Of a stretch of DNA of 10,353 nt, positions 1-7,039 are shown piece after piece. Below the pieces are notes generated by a model. The model did not search any database, was not told the origin of the DNA, and worked only from the letters and a program-made list of their open reading frames with translations. This stretch comes from an uncultured Prosthecobacter sp. (lineage in GTDB: Bacteria > Verrucomicrobiota > Verrucomicrobiia > Verrucomicrobiales > Verrucomicrobiaceae), in assembly GCA_937941745.1 (NCBI GenBank), contig CALDGV010000611.1, positions 1 to 10,353 on the forward strand, in the 5' to 3' direction. Each line of letters opens with the position of its first letter. The first letter of the stretch is position 1. Position numbers and translations under genes: made by a program.

Positions 1-847
1 GGCGGTCCAGCCTTTGACGCAGGCCGGTTTGAAACTGCACGAGTTTCTGCTGGTCCTCACTCACGACCGTAGGCCGGTCAAAGGCTCCGGCGATGACCAG
101 CACAGCGCGAGGATCCGCTGCCAGCCGTTGCTCCCAGGCCTCCAACAGCAAGTGAACCCCTTTACGAGCCGTGATCGTGCCCACCATGAGAGTGATCACC
201 GCCTCCTCTGGCAGGCTAAAGCGAGTGCGCAGGGCTTTTCGCGCCTCCACGGAATCCACAGGATGAAAACGAGCGAGATCGACTCCATGCCCGATGACGC
301 GGACACGCTGCGCCGGCACCCAGGCAGCGCGCAGCCAGTCCCGCATGGCGGTGGAGCCGACTGCGGCCACGTCAAAGACGCTCAGCGTCCAGCGCAGGCG
401 CAGGCGTTCCCTCAGCGAGGCCAGCCAGCTGCGGCCTGCAGCATGGTCCTCCATCATGCTACCCAGCCACACCGTGGGCGTGCCACGACGCTGCATATCC
501 GCAAGGAGAGGCCTCGTATGCTTAAAGGCGATGTTGGTGTGCAGTACCGCACGGCGCAATCCGCTCAGCTGCTGCAAAGACCGGGCCGATTCCTTCAAAA
601 GAGCCAAATCCCAGGCAGGCGTACCTTTCTGGAAAGGCACACGCTGAACGCGCAGTCCCTGATGGAGCTGTTCCGCCAAGGGCAGTGCCGCATCCGCTTG
701 GCGGGCCACGGCATTCAGCCTGACGCCACGCTGCCAGAGACCCGGCGAATACCGGCGAAAGCGCTCCGCCGCACCTGCCATGACAGGGTAAAACTGGCGC
801 ATGAGCAGGCAGACTTCGACGGGGGGCTCAGAGGGAAAGGGGATCAA
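1..847 (-). CDS. GT4-family glycosyltransferase, partial (C-terminus beyond the left window edge)
   Basis: The minus strand is open from an in-frame stop just upstream (about 877) to the window edge, giving about 282 residues. The N-terminus carries a typical GT-B first strand and loop, VEVCLLMRQFYPVMAGAAER (residues 10-29), where the family usually has a GGAE-like motif. Further on come VIGHGVDLARFHP, the usual inter-domain 'GVD..RF.P' signature, and from about residue 221 the second Rossmann domain start VGTITARKGVHLLLEAW. The E-x7-E sugar-nucleotide motif would lie off the window. The start is set at TTG 847 because the first beta strand must be included and no ATG or GTG lies between the upstream stop and it; the first ATG (802) would delete that strand. 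Family members move a sugar from a nucleotide donor to a glycan at the inner membrane face. It is divergent from the acyltransferase gene. The plus-strand open frame over the same bases has no recognisable protein character. Acceptor and sugar cannot be told. Confidence 0.85.
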   Translation of the reverse strand, partial: MIPFPSEPPVEVCLLMRQFYPVMAGAAERFRRYSPGLWQRGVRLNAVARQADAALPLAEQLHQGLRVQRVPFQKGTPAWDLALLKESARSLQQLSGLRRAVLHTNIAFKHTRPLLADMQRRGTPTVWLGSMMEDHAAGRSWLASLRERLRLRWTLSVFDVAAVGSTAMRDWLRAAWVPAQRVRVIGHGVDLARFHPVDSVEARKALRTRFSLPEEAVITLMVGTITARKGVHLLLEAWEQRLAADPRAVLVIAGAFDRPTVVSEDQQKLVQFQTGLRQRLDR

Positions 848-873
848 ATGATGTGCAGGATGGTGGTCTCACT

Positions 874-1998
874 ATGACGACGCCCGGTGCCAGCACCAGC
901 CAGGAAATGCAGCGCCGCCCGGAGCTGGATGGCATCCGAGGGCTGGCCATTTTGATGGTGATGGCCTACCATTATGTCGGCCAGCCGCTCGCGCTGCATG
1001 GTGAAGGCGTGGCTGCTCTGGCCGGTAAAAGCCTCCGCCTCTTCTGGAGCGGGGTGGATCTTTTCTTCGTGCTCTCAGGTTTTCTGATTGGCGGCATTCT
1101 GCTCCAGCAACGACACGCCCAGAATTACTTCCAGGTCTTTTTTGTCCGGCGTGGCTGCCGCATCTGGCCTCTTTACCTCTTCGTGCTGGTGGTCTTCATC
1201 ATCCTCGGTGCCTGGGGCCAGGGAAAACCAGGCTGCGAGGCGCTGGAAACAGGCCCGGTCCCTCTGTGGAGCTACTTCCTCTTTCTCCAGAACATCTTCA
1301 TGGCCGCTCATCACACCTTCGGAGCAGACTGGCTGACCGTGACATGGTCCCTGGCTGTCGAAGAGCAGTTCTACCTTCTTCTGCCATTCATGGTGCGCTT
1401 CCTGCCAGGAAGGAAGCTCGTCTATGCTTCCATGGCTGGCATCGTGGCGGTGGTGCTGCTGCGCATGATCTTCAGCCGCGATTTCCTGGTCTTTGTCAGC
1501 TCTCCCACAAGGGCGGATGCCGTGCTGATCGGTCTGCTGCTGGCCGTGGCGATGCGCCATGATCCGACCCGGGCCCTGATGACTACCCATGTCGCGCTAA
1601 TCGGGACTCTCGTCCTGCTTGGAGGCATTGGCATGCTCATTTTGACGTTCAATCAGCGCCTGCTCGGAGAGGCTCTCTATCTGTGGACGGCCCTGTTCTA
1701 TGCAGGGTTGATCACTCTGGCGACCTTGCGGCAGCCTGGCTGGCTTCATCACCTGCTGTCGGCACGCTGGCTGCAGTTCGCTGGCATCATTTCCTATGGC
1801 CTCTACCTGCTGCATACGCCTGCGGCATGGTTCATCGAACGGTCTGTAACTGCCCTGGCGGGCCATGATACCAGCTCCATCCTTGCTAGGGCGGCACTCA
1901 GTGCTGCCCTCACCCTGGTGGCTTCCACGGCCACGTTTTATGGCTTTGAGCGAGCCTGCGTGAACCTGGGCCATCGATTGAAGTATCGCCATGTCTGA
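874..1998 (+). CDS. OafA/YrhL-like membrane acyltransferase (acyltransferase 3 family)
   Basis: A 374-residue polytopic membrane protein. Family marks are all present: ELDGIRGLAILMVMAYHY near the N-terminus with the R22 and H33 pair (R-x10-H) held to be catalytic, a GVDLFFVLSGFLIGGIL helix, the cytoplasmic basic stretch FFVRRGCRIWPLYL, WSLAVEEQFYLLLP at about 158-171, and a RADAVLIGLLLA segment at about 213. About ten hydrophobic helices follow one another. Proteins of this family O-acylate (mostly O-acetylate) sugars of exopolysaccharide, O-antigen or peptidoglycan at the membrane. ATG 874 is chosen because it follows a GGTGG stretch by a normal distance; GTG 853 would add seven residues. 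No fused SGNH domain is present, so this is the short form. Its last 8 bases overlap the sulfotransferase gene, which suggests translational coupling and a shared glycan target. The family call is firm; acyl group and acceptor are unknown. Confidence 0.9.
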   Translation: MTTPGASTSQEMQRRPELDGIRGLAILMVMAYHYVGQPLALHGEGVAALAGKSLRLFWSGVDLFFVLSGFLIGGILLQQRHAQNYFQVFFVRRGCRIWPLYLFVLVVFIILGAWGQGKPGCEALETGPVPLWSYFLFLQNIFMAAHHTFGADWLTVTWSLAVEEQFYLLLPFMVRFLPGRKLVYASMAGIVAVVLLRMIFSRDFLVFVSSPTRADAVLIGLLLAVAMRHDPTRALMTTHVALIGTLVLLGGIGMLILTFNQRLLGEALYLWTALFYAGLITLATLRQPGWLHHLLSARWLQFAGIISYGLYLLHTPAAWFIERSVTALAGHDTSSILARAALSAALTLVASTATFYGFERACVNLGHRLKYRHV

Positions 1999-2854
1999 TG
2001 CCTCTCCCAAGAGCCTCCTTTCCGCCTGGAAGTGGAAATGGCTCTCCTCCTACAAGCTCAACAAGCTGCGCACTCGCCTGCACAGCCTGACCCATCCCTG
2101 CGCCGATCCGCGGCTCGTCTTCATCTTTGGCTGTCAACGCAGCGGCACGACCATGCTCCGCAGCTTCATCGGCTTTGATCCGAGAGTGAGTGATCATGGT
2201 GAAGGCGATCCACCTTTCTTCTGGCAGACTCCCGTCGAAGACCCACGCTACATCCGCTTGGTGCCAGATGACAAGATCGAGCGGCTGCGCCGCATGGAAC
2301 GCAGCGAAATCGTGCTGATCAAGCCCCTGCATGACAGCCAGCGTGCCGCCGAACTGCTGGGCAAATGGCCCCGATCCAAAGGGATCTGGATTTTCCGCCA
2401 TTACCGTGAGGTCATCCTGTCCCACCTGACCTATTACAAGGGCCGTTATGAACCAATGCCCTACCTCAAGGACCTTCTCGATCTGAACGAGGACTCCTGG
2501 AAAGCTGAGAACCTGGGCGAAGAAATGCAGACCTTCATTCGGGAACATCGCCACCTCGCCACCACGCCAACGGCAGGCTTTGCACTGTTCTGGCTGGCCC
2601 GTAACTCCCTGCTTTTCAGCAATGCCCACCCTGAACTCATCAGCCTGCACTATGCAGACCTCGTCTCATCTCCCCAGCAGAGCCTGAAGATTCTCGGAAA
2701 ACACCTCGGCATGTCCTTTGATGAGCGCTATGCGCAATTCCCCGAGCATCGCGGCCGTGAAAAGCCGCTGCCCGACACCCTACCCGAACCTCTGCTCAGT
2801 GCCTGTGAGACCATGATGACGCGCCTCCTGGCCCATGCGACACGCCCCGCCTGA
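1991..2854 (+). CDS. PAPS-dependent sulfotransferase family protein
   Basis: A soluble 287-residue protein. The strand-loop-helix VFIFGCQRSGTTMLRSF (about 43-59) is the 5'-phosphosulfate-binding loop typical of sulfotransferases, and GIWIFRHYREVILSHL (about 131-146) matches the 3'-phosphate-binding segment, with R136 and S144 in the expected spacing. The C-terminal part has SLHYADLVSSPQQSLKILGKHLG, the usual 'Y.DL...P......I...LG' element of the bacterial Sulfotransfer_3-type families. Such enzymes move sulfate from PAPS to a hydroxyl or amino group of a glycan or small molecule. The ATG overlaps the acyltransferase stop (ATGTCTGA), so the two are probably co-translated, which points to a polysaccharide decoration role. 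Protein length is normal for the family. No signal peptide is visible, so it should act in the cytoplasm, probably on the lipid-linked repeat unit. No PAPS-synthesis gene is in the window. The acceptor cannot be deduced. Confidence 0.82.
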   Translation: MSDASPKSLLSAWKWKWLSSYKLNKLRTRLHSLTHPCADPRLVFIFGCQRSGTTMLRSFIGFDPRVSDHGEGDPPFFWQTPVEDPRYIRLVPDDKIERLRRMERSEIVLIKPLHDSQRAAELLGKWPRSKGIWIFRHYREVILSHLTYYKGRYEPMPYLKDLLDLNEDSWKAENLGEEMQTFIREHRHLATTPTAGFALFWLARNSLLFSNAHPELISLHYADLVSSPQQSLKILGKHLGMSFDERYAQFPEHRGREKPLPDTLPEPLLSACETMMTRLLAHATRPA

Positions 2855-2864
2855 ATTCTCCAAC

Positions 2865-3611
2865 ATGTCCGCCTCTCCTTCCAAGCCGCCGAAGTTCTCC
2901 CTAGGCCGCCTCTTTCTGCCAGCACGGCTGCATGAGCGCTTTCAACTGGAGCGCTACCATGTCTGCCAGTTCCTGCGTGAAAACGCCCTCCCCCTCCTGA
3001 AGCCGGGCATGAAGGTGCTGGATGCCGGTTCAGGCCACCTGGCGGAACAGGTGATGCGGGAGGAACTCCTGGCCACAGGCATCAGCCTGACCACCATCGA
3101 CATGAATCCAGGCCCGGGCGTGGACTTCACAGGGGATGTGAGTGCCATGCCCTTCGAGGATGCGACTTACGACGTCGTCATCTGCACCCAAGTGATGGAA
3201 CATGTGCAATCCCCAGAGCGGACCAGCCGGGAGTTGGTGAGGGTGTTGAAACCCGGCGGCATTCTCTTCGCCACGGCACCTCAGTCAGCACCTCTTCACA
3301 ACATTCCCTGGCACTACTTCAATCCGACCAAGTTTGGCTGGAAGCTGCTGATGGAGCAAAACCAGATGGAGGTCGTCGCAATCAAGCCTCAGGGTGCTCA
3401 TTTCAGCCAGTTGGCCACGGCTCTGCACTACACAGTGCCGGTGATTGAGCAGTCGAGCATGCCGGGATGGCTCAAGATGCCGGCATCTCTGCTTGCCCGT
3501 GCCCTGTTTGGCTTTGTGGCCAAGCTCATCCTCGTGCCCTTGGACCGCTATGACACCCAGGCCCGGAATGCAGGTGGCTGGTGTGTCCATGCCCGGAAGC
3601 CTCTCACGTGA
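2865..3611 (+). CDS. Class I SAM-dependent methyltransferase (Methyltransf_11-like)
   Basis: About 248 residues from ATG 2865. The Rossmann SAM site is clear: motif I MKVLDAGSGHLAEQV (about 49-63), acidic residue at the end of strand 2 in TTIDMNPG (D79), DVSAMPFEDATYDVVICTQVMEH (91-113) and then ELVRVLKPGGILFATAP. This layout belongs to the broad Methyltransf_11/25 group that modifies sugars, lipids or small molecules. The C-terminal third carries a HYFNPTKFGWKLLMEQ segment and a final helix-rich part with some hydrophobic stretches (SLLARALFGFVAKLILVPL), which may be peripheral membrane contact. The start is uncertain: ATG 2835 in the same frame would overlap the sulfotransferase by 20 bases and add ten residues; ATG 2865 leaves a 10-base gap. 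Neither has a Shine-Dalgarno sequence. Its position between sulfotransferase and glycosyltransferase suggests O-methylation of a glycan. Confidence 0.82.
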   Translation: MSASPSKPPKFSLGRLFLPARLHERFQLERYHVCQFLRENALPLLKPGMKVLDAGSGHLAEQVMREELLATGISLTTIDMNPGPGVDFTGDVSAMPFEDATYDVVICTQVMEHVQSPERTSRELVRVLKPGGILFATAPQSAPLHNIPWHYFNPTKFGWKLLMEQNQMEVVAIKPQGAHFSQLATALHYTVPVIEQSSMPGWLKMPASLLARALFGFVAKLILVPLDRYDTQARNAGGWCVHARKPLT

Positions 3612-3618
3612 TTTCTTG

Positions 3619-4929
3619 ATGCCCTCCTGGCTCCAACGACTGCGGCTGCGTGCTGAAGATGAGGCAAGGCACAGCCGTGCCCTTCGTGAACTGGCATCCA
3701 GCGCGCTTTGTTGGAGTTCGAAGAGCCCAGACAAACTCACACGTGCCTATGAGCTTTCCGAGAACTTCTCCCATCACCGGGCCATCAGCGCCCGCCTTCA
3801 AGCCATGGGAGCCTTTGAAGACGCCGGTTACTGGCTGGAAAAAGTTCGGCACTCCCCGCGCTATCAGAGCAGCTTCAAGCAGAAGATGACTCTCGGAAGG
3901 AGTGTCGTCTTGAAAGCGCCTGGGCCAGGCGGCGAAAAGGGATTGCTGTTGATGACCTTTGAATACAACTGGGCCAGGCTGATGCTCGGCCTGGACGCAT
4001 CGGGTCGCCGTTGGATCGATGAGCATTTCAACCTCGTGCTCTCCACCAGTTGGTCGCCCACGGACTATGCCGTGCTCGCGTTGATGCTTGCCTGCACGCG
4101 TGACCAACTTTTTGTACAGGCATGCAACCATGCTGAACGAGATGCCATAGAAGCCTTTCACCCACGCCTCACCTCACTGCGCACCATGCCCTGCGACTGG
4201 TTGGATCCAGAAGGCTTTCTGCCCAAACCTGCCGCTGAACGCACCATTGATCTCCTGATGGTGGCCAACTGGGGCAAATTCAAACGTCACTGGGAGTTTT
4301 TTGAAGTGCTGACTCAGCTGCCATCCGGGCTCAACGTCGTGTTCATTGGGCAAAAGTGTGATGGCCGCAGCAAGGAAGACATGATGCGCATGGCTCAAGA
4401 TTATGGTGTGAAGCAAAATATCGTCTTCTACGAATCACTGCCCATCAGCGAAGTCGCCAGACTGCAGAGTGACGCGAAGGTTTCCGTGATCATGACGCGC
4501 CGTGAAGGCTGCTGTGTCGCCGCCGTGGAGTCGATGATGGCAGGGGCTGCACTGGCAATGCGGGCAGATGCCCATGTCGGTCCCCTGGCCCACATCAATG
4601 AACAGACAGGAGCACGTCTCAGACCTGGCCACCTTGCTGAAGATCTGACCAGGCTTCTGAAGGATGTAAGCACGATGAATCCAAGGGACTGGTGCCTGAA
4701 TCACGCGTGCAATACACGCTCACGGCTTCTTTTAGAGGAGCAGCTGAGTGCTCACGAGCTATCCTCTGGAAGGCCCTGGACACGTGGCATCATGCTCCCC
4801 AAATGGCGACCCCATCCGACGTTTGCCCTGGCGGAGGAGCAGCAGGCGTTGAAGCCTGTTTACGAGGAGCTTTCCAGCCGCTTCCCGGCCGTCTTCAGCC
4901 CGAGTCTCTGGGACCAGAGCTGGCAATAG
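3619..4929 (+). CDS. GT-B glycosyltransferase with unusual N-terminal half
   Basis: A 436-residue protein. The C-terminal half is a GT4-like donor-binding domain: DLLMVANWGKFKRHWEFFEVL (about 211-231), GLNVVFIGQKCDG, a QNIVFYESLPISEVARLQSDAKV segment, then EGCCVAAVESMMAG, which gives E296-x7-E304, the sugar-nucleotide motif. The N-terminal half begins with about 60 charged helical residues and then has a less recognisable fold (GLLLMTFEYNWARLML, LVLSTSWSPTDYAVLALML) with no standard GGAE loop. ATG 3619 is preferred: it lies 7 bases after the previous stop. An open frame extends upstream to 3445 but would overlap the methyltransferase by 167 bases, and its extra residues are Cys/Ser/Pro-rich and look like an out-of-frame reading. 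Role: sugar transfer during repeat-unit assembly, sugar unknown. The nearest alternative is a GT4-like protein working on a non-standard acceptor. Confidence 0.75.
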   Translation: MPSWLQRLRLRAEDEARHSRALRELASSALCWSSKSPDKLTRAYELSENFSHHRAISARLQAMGAFEDAGYWLEKVRHSPRYQSSFKQKMTLGRSVVLKAPGPGGEKGLLLMTFEYNWARLMLGLDASGRRWIDEHFNLVLSTSWSPTDYAVLALMLACTRDQLFVQACNHAERDAIEAFHPRLTSLRTMPCDWLDPEGFLPKPAAERTIDLLMVANWGKFKRHWEFFEVLTQLPSGLNVVFIGQKCDGRSKEDMMRMAQDYGVKQNIVFYESLPISEVARLQSDAKVSVIMTRREGCCVAAVESMMAGAALAMRADAHVGPLAHINEQTGARLRPGHLAEDLTRLLKDVSTMNPRDWCLNHACNTRSRLLLEEQLSAHELSSGRPWTRGIMLPKWRPHPTFALAEEQQALKPVYEELSSRFPAVFSPSLWDQSWQ

Positions 4930-4952
4930 ACCTTTTCCCCTTCATCAACCCC

Positions 4953-5876
4953 ATGCCTGACAACCATACGCCATGCCCTGTTTGCAGTTCAGCCTCCATC
5001 TCCAGGTTCCAGGTGCCTGAAGTCGGGGCATTCCAGCACTGTGATGACTGTGGATTCATCTTTGCACCGGAGGTGGAGAGTGAGGATGCCAGTCTTTACG
5101 ACGAATCTTTTGGCACCGGAAACATCCACCCGACATACCGAAAAACCCCCGAAGGCTACGCCATCAAAAACCGGCTCAAGCTCTCCAAGCTCCTGGACCA
5201 GTTTGAGCCTTACCGGCAGACTGGGCGAATCCTCGATATTGGATGCAGCGCCGCTTTTTTCATGCATCTGGCGCAACAGCGCGGCTGGAAGGCCAACGGA
5301 GTGGAGATCGCGCCATGGGCTGCCAAGTTTTCCAACGAAGAACTCGGCGTGGAGGTGTACAACGGCATGCTTGAGGACGCTGCCTTTGCGGATGGAACCT
5401 TTGATGTGGTTTTCTCCAGTCATGTCCTTGAGCACATCCGCGACCCCAAATCTTTGCTAAGTGAAATGTGTCGCGTACTGAGGCCCGGAGGACTGCACGT
5501 TTCCGTTCTGCCTTCACAGTTTGCGTCTCCGAGCTGGAGACTTCGCAGCCGGTTTGTGGGAGATCCGCCCCCCAAACACACCTCCTTTTTCGACACGAGC
5601 ACCTTCGCCCAGGTCATCCGTAGCTGCGGCATGGAAGTGCTCAGCTGCCGCTACAACGTTGAACTGATGCGTCTTTATGAACTGACCTTGAGCAAAGATC
5701 AGCTCAAAGATCGCTGGCAATCCAAGGTGGCTGCCAATTCGGCGAGCGGCACTCCGGCACGCGAAAGCGGCTGGAAGCCGCAGGCTATTGCAGCCTTCAA
5801 GCAAATCGCCAATGCCTTGGGCAATGCCCTGCAGATCGGCGATGAAATCGTGTGTTTTGCGCGCAAGCCTTGCTGA
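4953..5876 (+). CDS. Class I SAM methyltransferase with N-terminal CxxC-CxxC zinc-finger-like motif
   Basis: A 307-residue protein. The N-terminus has C8-x2-C11 and C30-x2-C33 (CPVC ... HCDDCGFIF), a four-cysteine knuckle likely to bind zinc, then a linker with a tyrosine- and glycine-rich stretch. The SAM fold follows: motif I RILDIGCSAAFFMHLAQQRGW (about 92-112), VEIAP at 117, FADGTFDVVFSSHVLEHI (about 145-162) and CRVLRPGGLHVSVLP. Motif I reads GCSAAF where GCGxG is usual; GCSxG forms are common in zinc-finger methyltransferases, but the second glycine is also gone here. Relatives with this two-part layout methylate sugars or sugar nucleotides in glycan and antibiotic pathways. ATG 4953 puts the cysteine motif right at the N-terminus and leaves a 23-base gap; the frame is open back to 4692 but that part lies inside the glycosyltransferase. 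No Shine-Dalgarno sequence; the upstream bases are pyrimidine-rich. Confidence 0.84.
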   Translation: MPDNHTPCPVCSSASISRFQVPEVGAFQHCDDCGFIFAPEVESEDASLYDESFGTGNIHPTYRKTPEGYAIKNRLKLSKLLDQFEPYRQTGRILDIGCSAAFFMHLAQQRGWKANGVEIAPWAAKFSNEELGVEVYNGMLEDAAFADGTFDVVFSSHVLEHIRDPKSLLSEMCRVLRPGGLHVSVLPSQFASPSWRLRSRFVGDPPPKHTSFFDTSTFAQVIRSCGMEVLSCRYNVELMRLYELTLSKDQLKDRWQSKVAANSASGTPARESGWKPQAIAAFKQIANALGNALQIGDEIVCFARKPC

Positions 5877-5917
5877 AAACCTTTCCAGAGGGCTCGACGT
5901 CCCCCTGCTGAACAGCC

Positions 5918-7039
5918 ATGTCACAGCCGCTGCGCATTCTACAAGTGGTAGATACCTTGGATGCCGGTGGCATGGAGGCTCAGCTTGTGGCGCTGATGAA
6001 CCGCATCGAGCCTGAAAAGTTTGTCTTTCATGTCATCTGCCTCCGCCATGCAGGGGTGCATGCAGGAAGGTTGCGGGAGGACATCAAGGTGACCGCCCTG
6101 AACAAGGCCGAGGGCTTTCAGTGGGATGTCGTCAGACGCCTTGGCGGTATTCTTGCCCAAGGCTGGGACTTGGTTCACACGCATAATTGGGCGCCATTGG
6201 TTTATGGTGTGCTGGCTACGCGTGGAGGAAAAATCGCTCCCATCTTGCACGGAGAGCATGCTCAACTGACGCATGCAGAAAAGCGTCCGCTCAAGATCGC
6301 TGCTCGCAGGTTGCTTTATTGTTGCTGCGCTGCTGTACATACCGTGTCCGTGGGTCAACGTGATGAGCTGCGGGCTTGCAGGCTGGCACACCCTCAGCTT
6401 CTGGCATTGATCAACGGTGTGGACACTCAACGGTTCCATCCGGCTGATCGACGCAAGGCTCGTGAGTGCCTCGGGATGCCTCGGGATGCTGTGATTGCTG
6501 GCCTTGTGGCTCGTTATGGCTCATTCAAGCGCCACGCTGCACTCGTGGAAGCCTTCGAACAGCTTGCGGATCAACATCCACAGCTTCATCTGGTTTTCGT
6601 CGGTGATGGCGGACCAGAAAAGGAATCTGTGCAGCGTCAGGTGGCGGCGTCACCGTACTCTTCCCGGATTCTTCTGGCAGGCCATCAATCAAATCCTGTT
6701 CCCTGGTATCAGTCCATGAATTTCTTGGTGGTGCCTTCCATCAACGAAGGCCTTTCCAATGCCACCCTGGAGGCCATGGCCTGTGGTGTGCCTGTGCTTA
6801 GCAATGACATTTGTGGCAGCCGCGAGCTGCTGGGTGAGGACGAGGCAGGAAGGGTCTGTGACCTTGGTGAGGTTGGAAAACTGGCCGCTGAACTCGCTGC
6901 GTTTCTGGGCATGACCTTCGAAGCCCGCGAAGGACTCGGAAAGGCTGGTCGAGCACGGGCAGAAACTCTTTTCTCATGGCAAGGCATGGCGACTGCCTAT
7001 TCTCAGGCCTTCATGAATTGCGCCAGAGGCAGGCCGTGA
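5918..7039 (+). CDS. GT4 sugar transferase, resembling the PEP-CTERM/exosortase-associated type
   Basis: A 373-residue, full-length GT4 enzyme. Visible parts in order: PLRILQVVDTLDAGGMEAQL (4-23) with the GG-E loop, DLVHTHNWAPLVYG (84-97), ILHGEH around H111, VSVGQRDEL, LINGVDTQRFHP (164-175), second-domain start AGLVARYGSFKRHAALVEAF (194-213), LVFVGDGGPE, and NEGLSNATLEAMACGVPVL with E277-x7-E285. The N-terminal phrasing resembles my memory of TIGR03088, the sugar transferase found with XrtA/EpsH exosortase polysaccharide loci; this subfamily call is tentative, the GT4 call is firm. It follows the previous gene after 41 bases and is the last gene of the plus-strand run. Its final 29 bases are shared, on the opposite strand, with the end of the next methyltransferase gene. 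A 10-base tandem duplication lies inside it at 6467-6489 without breaking the frame. Confidence 0.88.
   Translation: MSQPLRILQVVDTLDAGGMEAQLVALMNRIEPEKFVFHVICLRHAGVHAGRLREDIKVTALNKAEGFQWDVVRRLGGILAQGWDLVHTHNWAPLVYGVLATRGGKIAPILHGEHAQLTHAEKRPLKIAARRLLYCCCAAVHTVSVGQRDELRACRLAHPQLLALINGVDTQRFHPADRRKARECLGMPRDAVIAGLVARYGSFKRHAALVEAFEQLADQHPQLHLVFVGDGGPEKESVQRQVAASPYSSRILLAGHQSNPVPWYQSMNFLVVPSINEGLSNATLEAMACGVPVLSNDICGSRELLGEDEAGRVCDLGEVGKLAAELAAFLGMTFEAREGLGKAGRARAETLFSWQGMATAYSQAFMNCARGRP
6467..6489 (+). repeat. 10-base tandem repeat, about 2.3 copies, inside the GT4 gene
   Basis: The unit cctcgggatg occurs twice in direct succession (6469-6478 and 6479-6488), and the period extends by two bases on the left and one on the right. 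It encodes ECLGMPRDA in the loop just before the second Rossmann domain. The frame is intact and the protein fits its family on both sides, so the repeat is not a damaging insertion now. Because 10 is not a multiple of three, loss or gain of a unit would shift the frame. Confidence 0.8.
7011..7039. other. 29-base tail-to-tail overlap of convergent coding sequences
   Basis: The plus-strand glycosyltransferase stops with TGA at 7037-7039, and the minus-strand methyltransferase stops with TGA read from 7013 down to 7011. The shared bases encode FMNCARGRP on one strand and TACLWRNS on the other. No hairpin with a T-tract is visible here or just beyond on either strand, so transcripts from both operons probably run into each other. 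Confidence 0.9.

Noticed and set aside
14..877. Long plus-strand open frame of 287 codons at the left edge
   Set aside because: Its protein is low-complexity and family-less, while the opposite strand encodes a clear GT4 glycosyltransferase over the same bases.
1075..1590. Minus-strand open frame inside the acyltransferase gene
   Set aside because: It is an antisense shadow with no family features; the plus-strand protein explains the bases fully.
3445..3618. Upstream extension of the GT-B glycosyltransferase frame
   Set aside because: It would overlap the methyltransferase by 167 bases, and the residues are Cys/Ser/Pro-rich as expected for an out-of-frame reading.
4692..4952. Upstream extension of the zinc-finger methyltransferase frame
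   Set aside because: It lies within the glycosyltransferase gene; the cysteine motif begins right after ATG 4953, a natural N-terminus.
6047..6066. Direct repeat of catgcagg with 12-base spacing in the GT4 gene
   Set aside because: It is only 8 matching bases, in frame (HAGVHAG), and can arise by chance.
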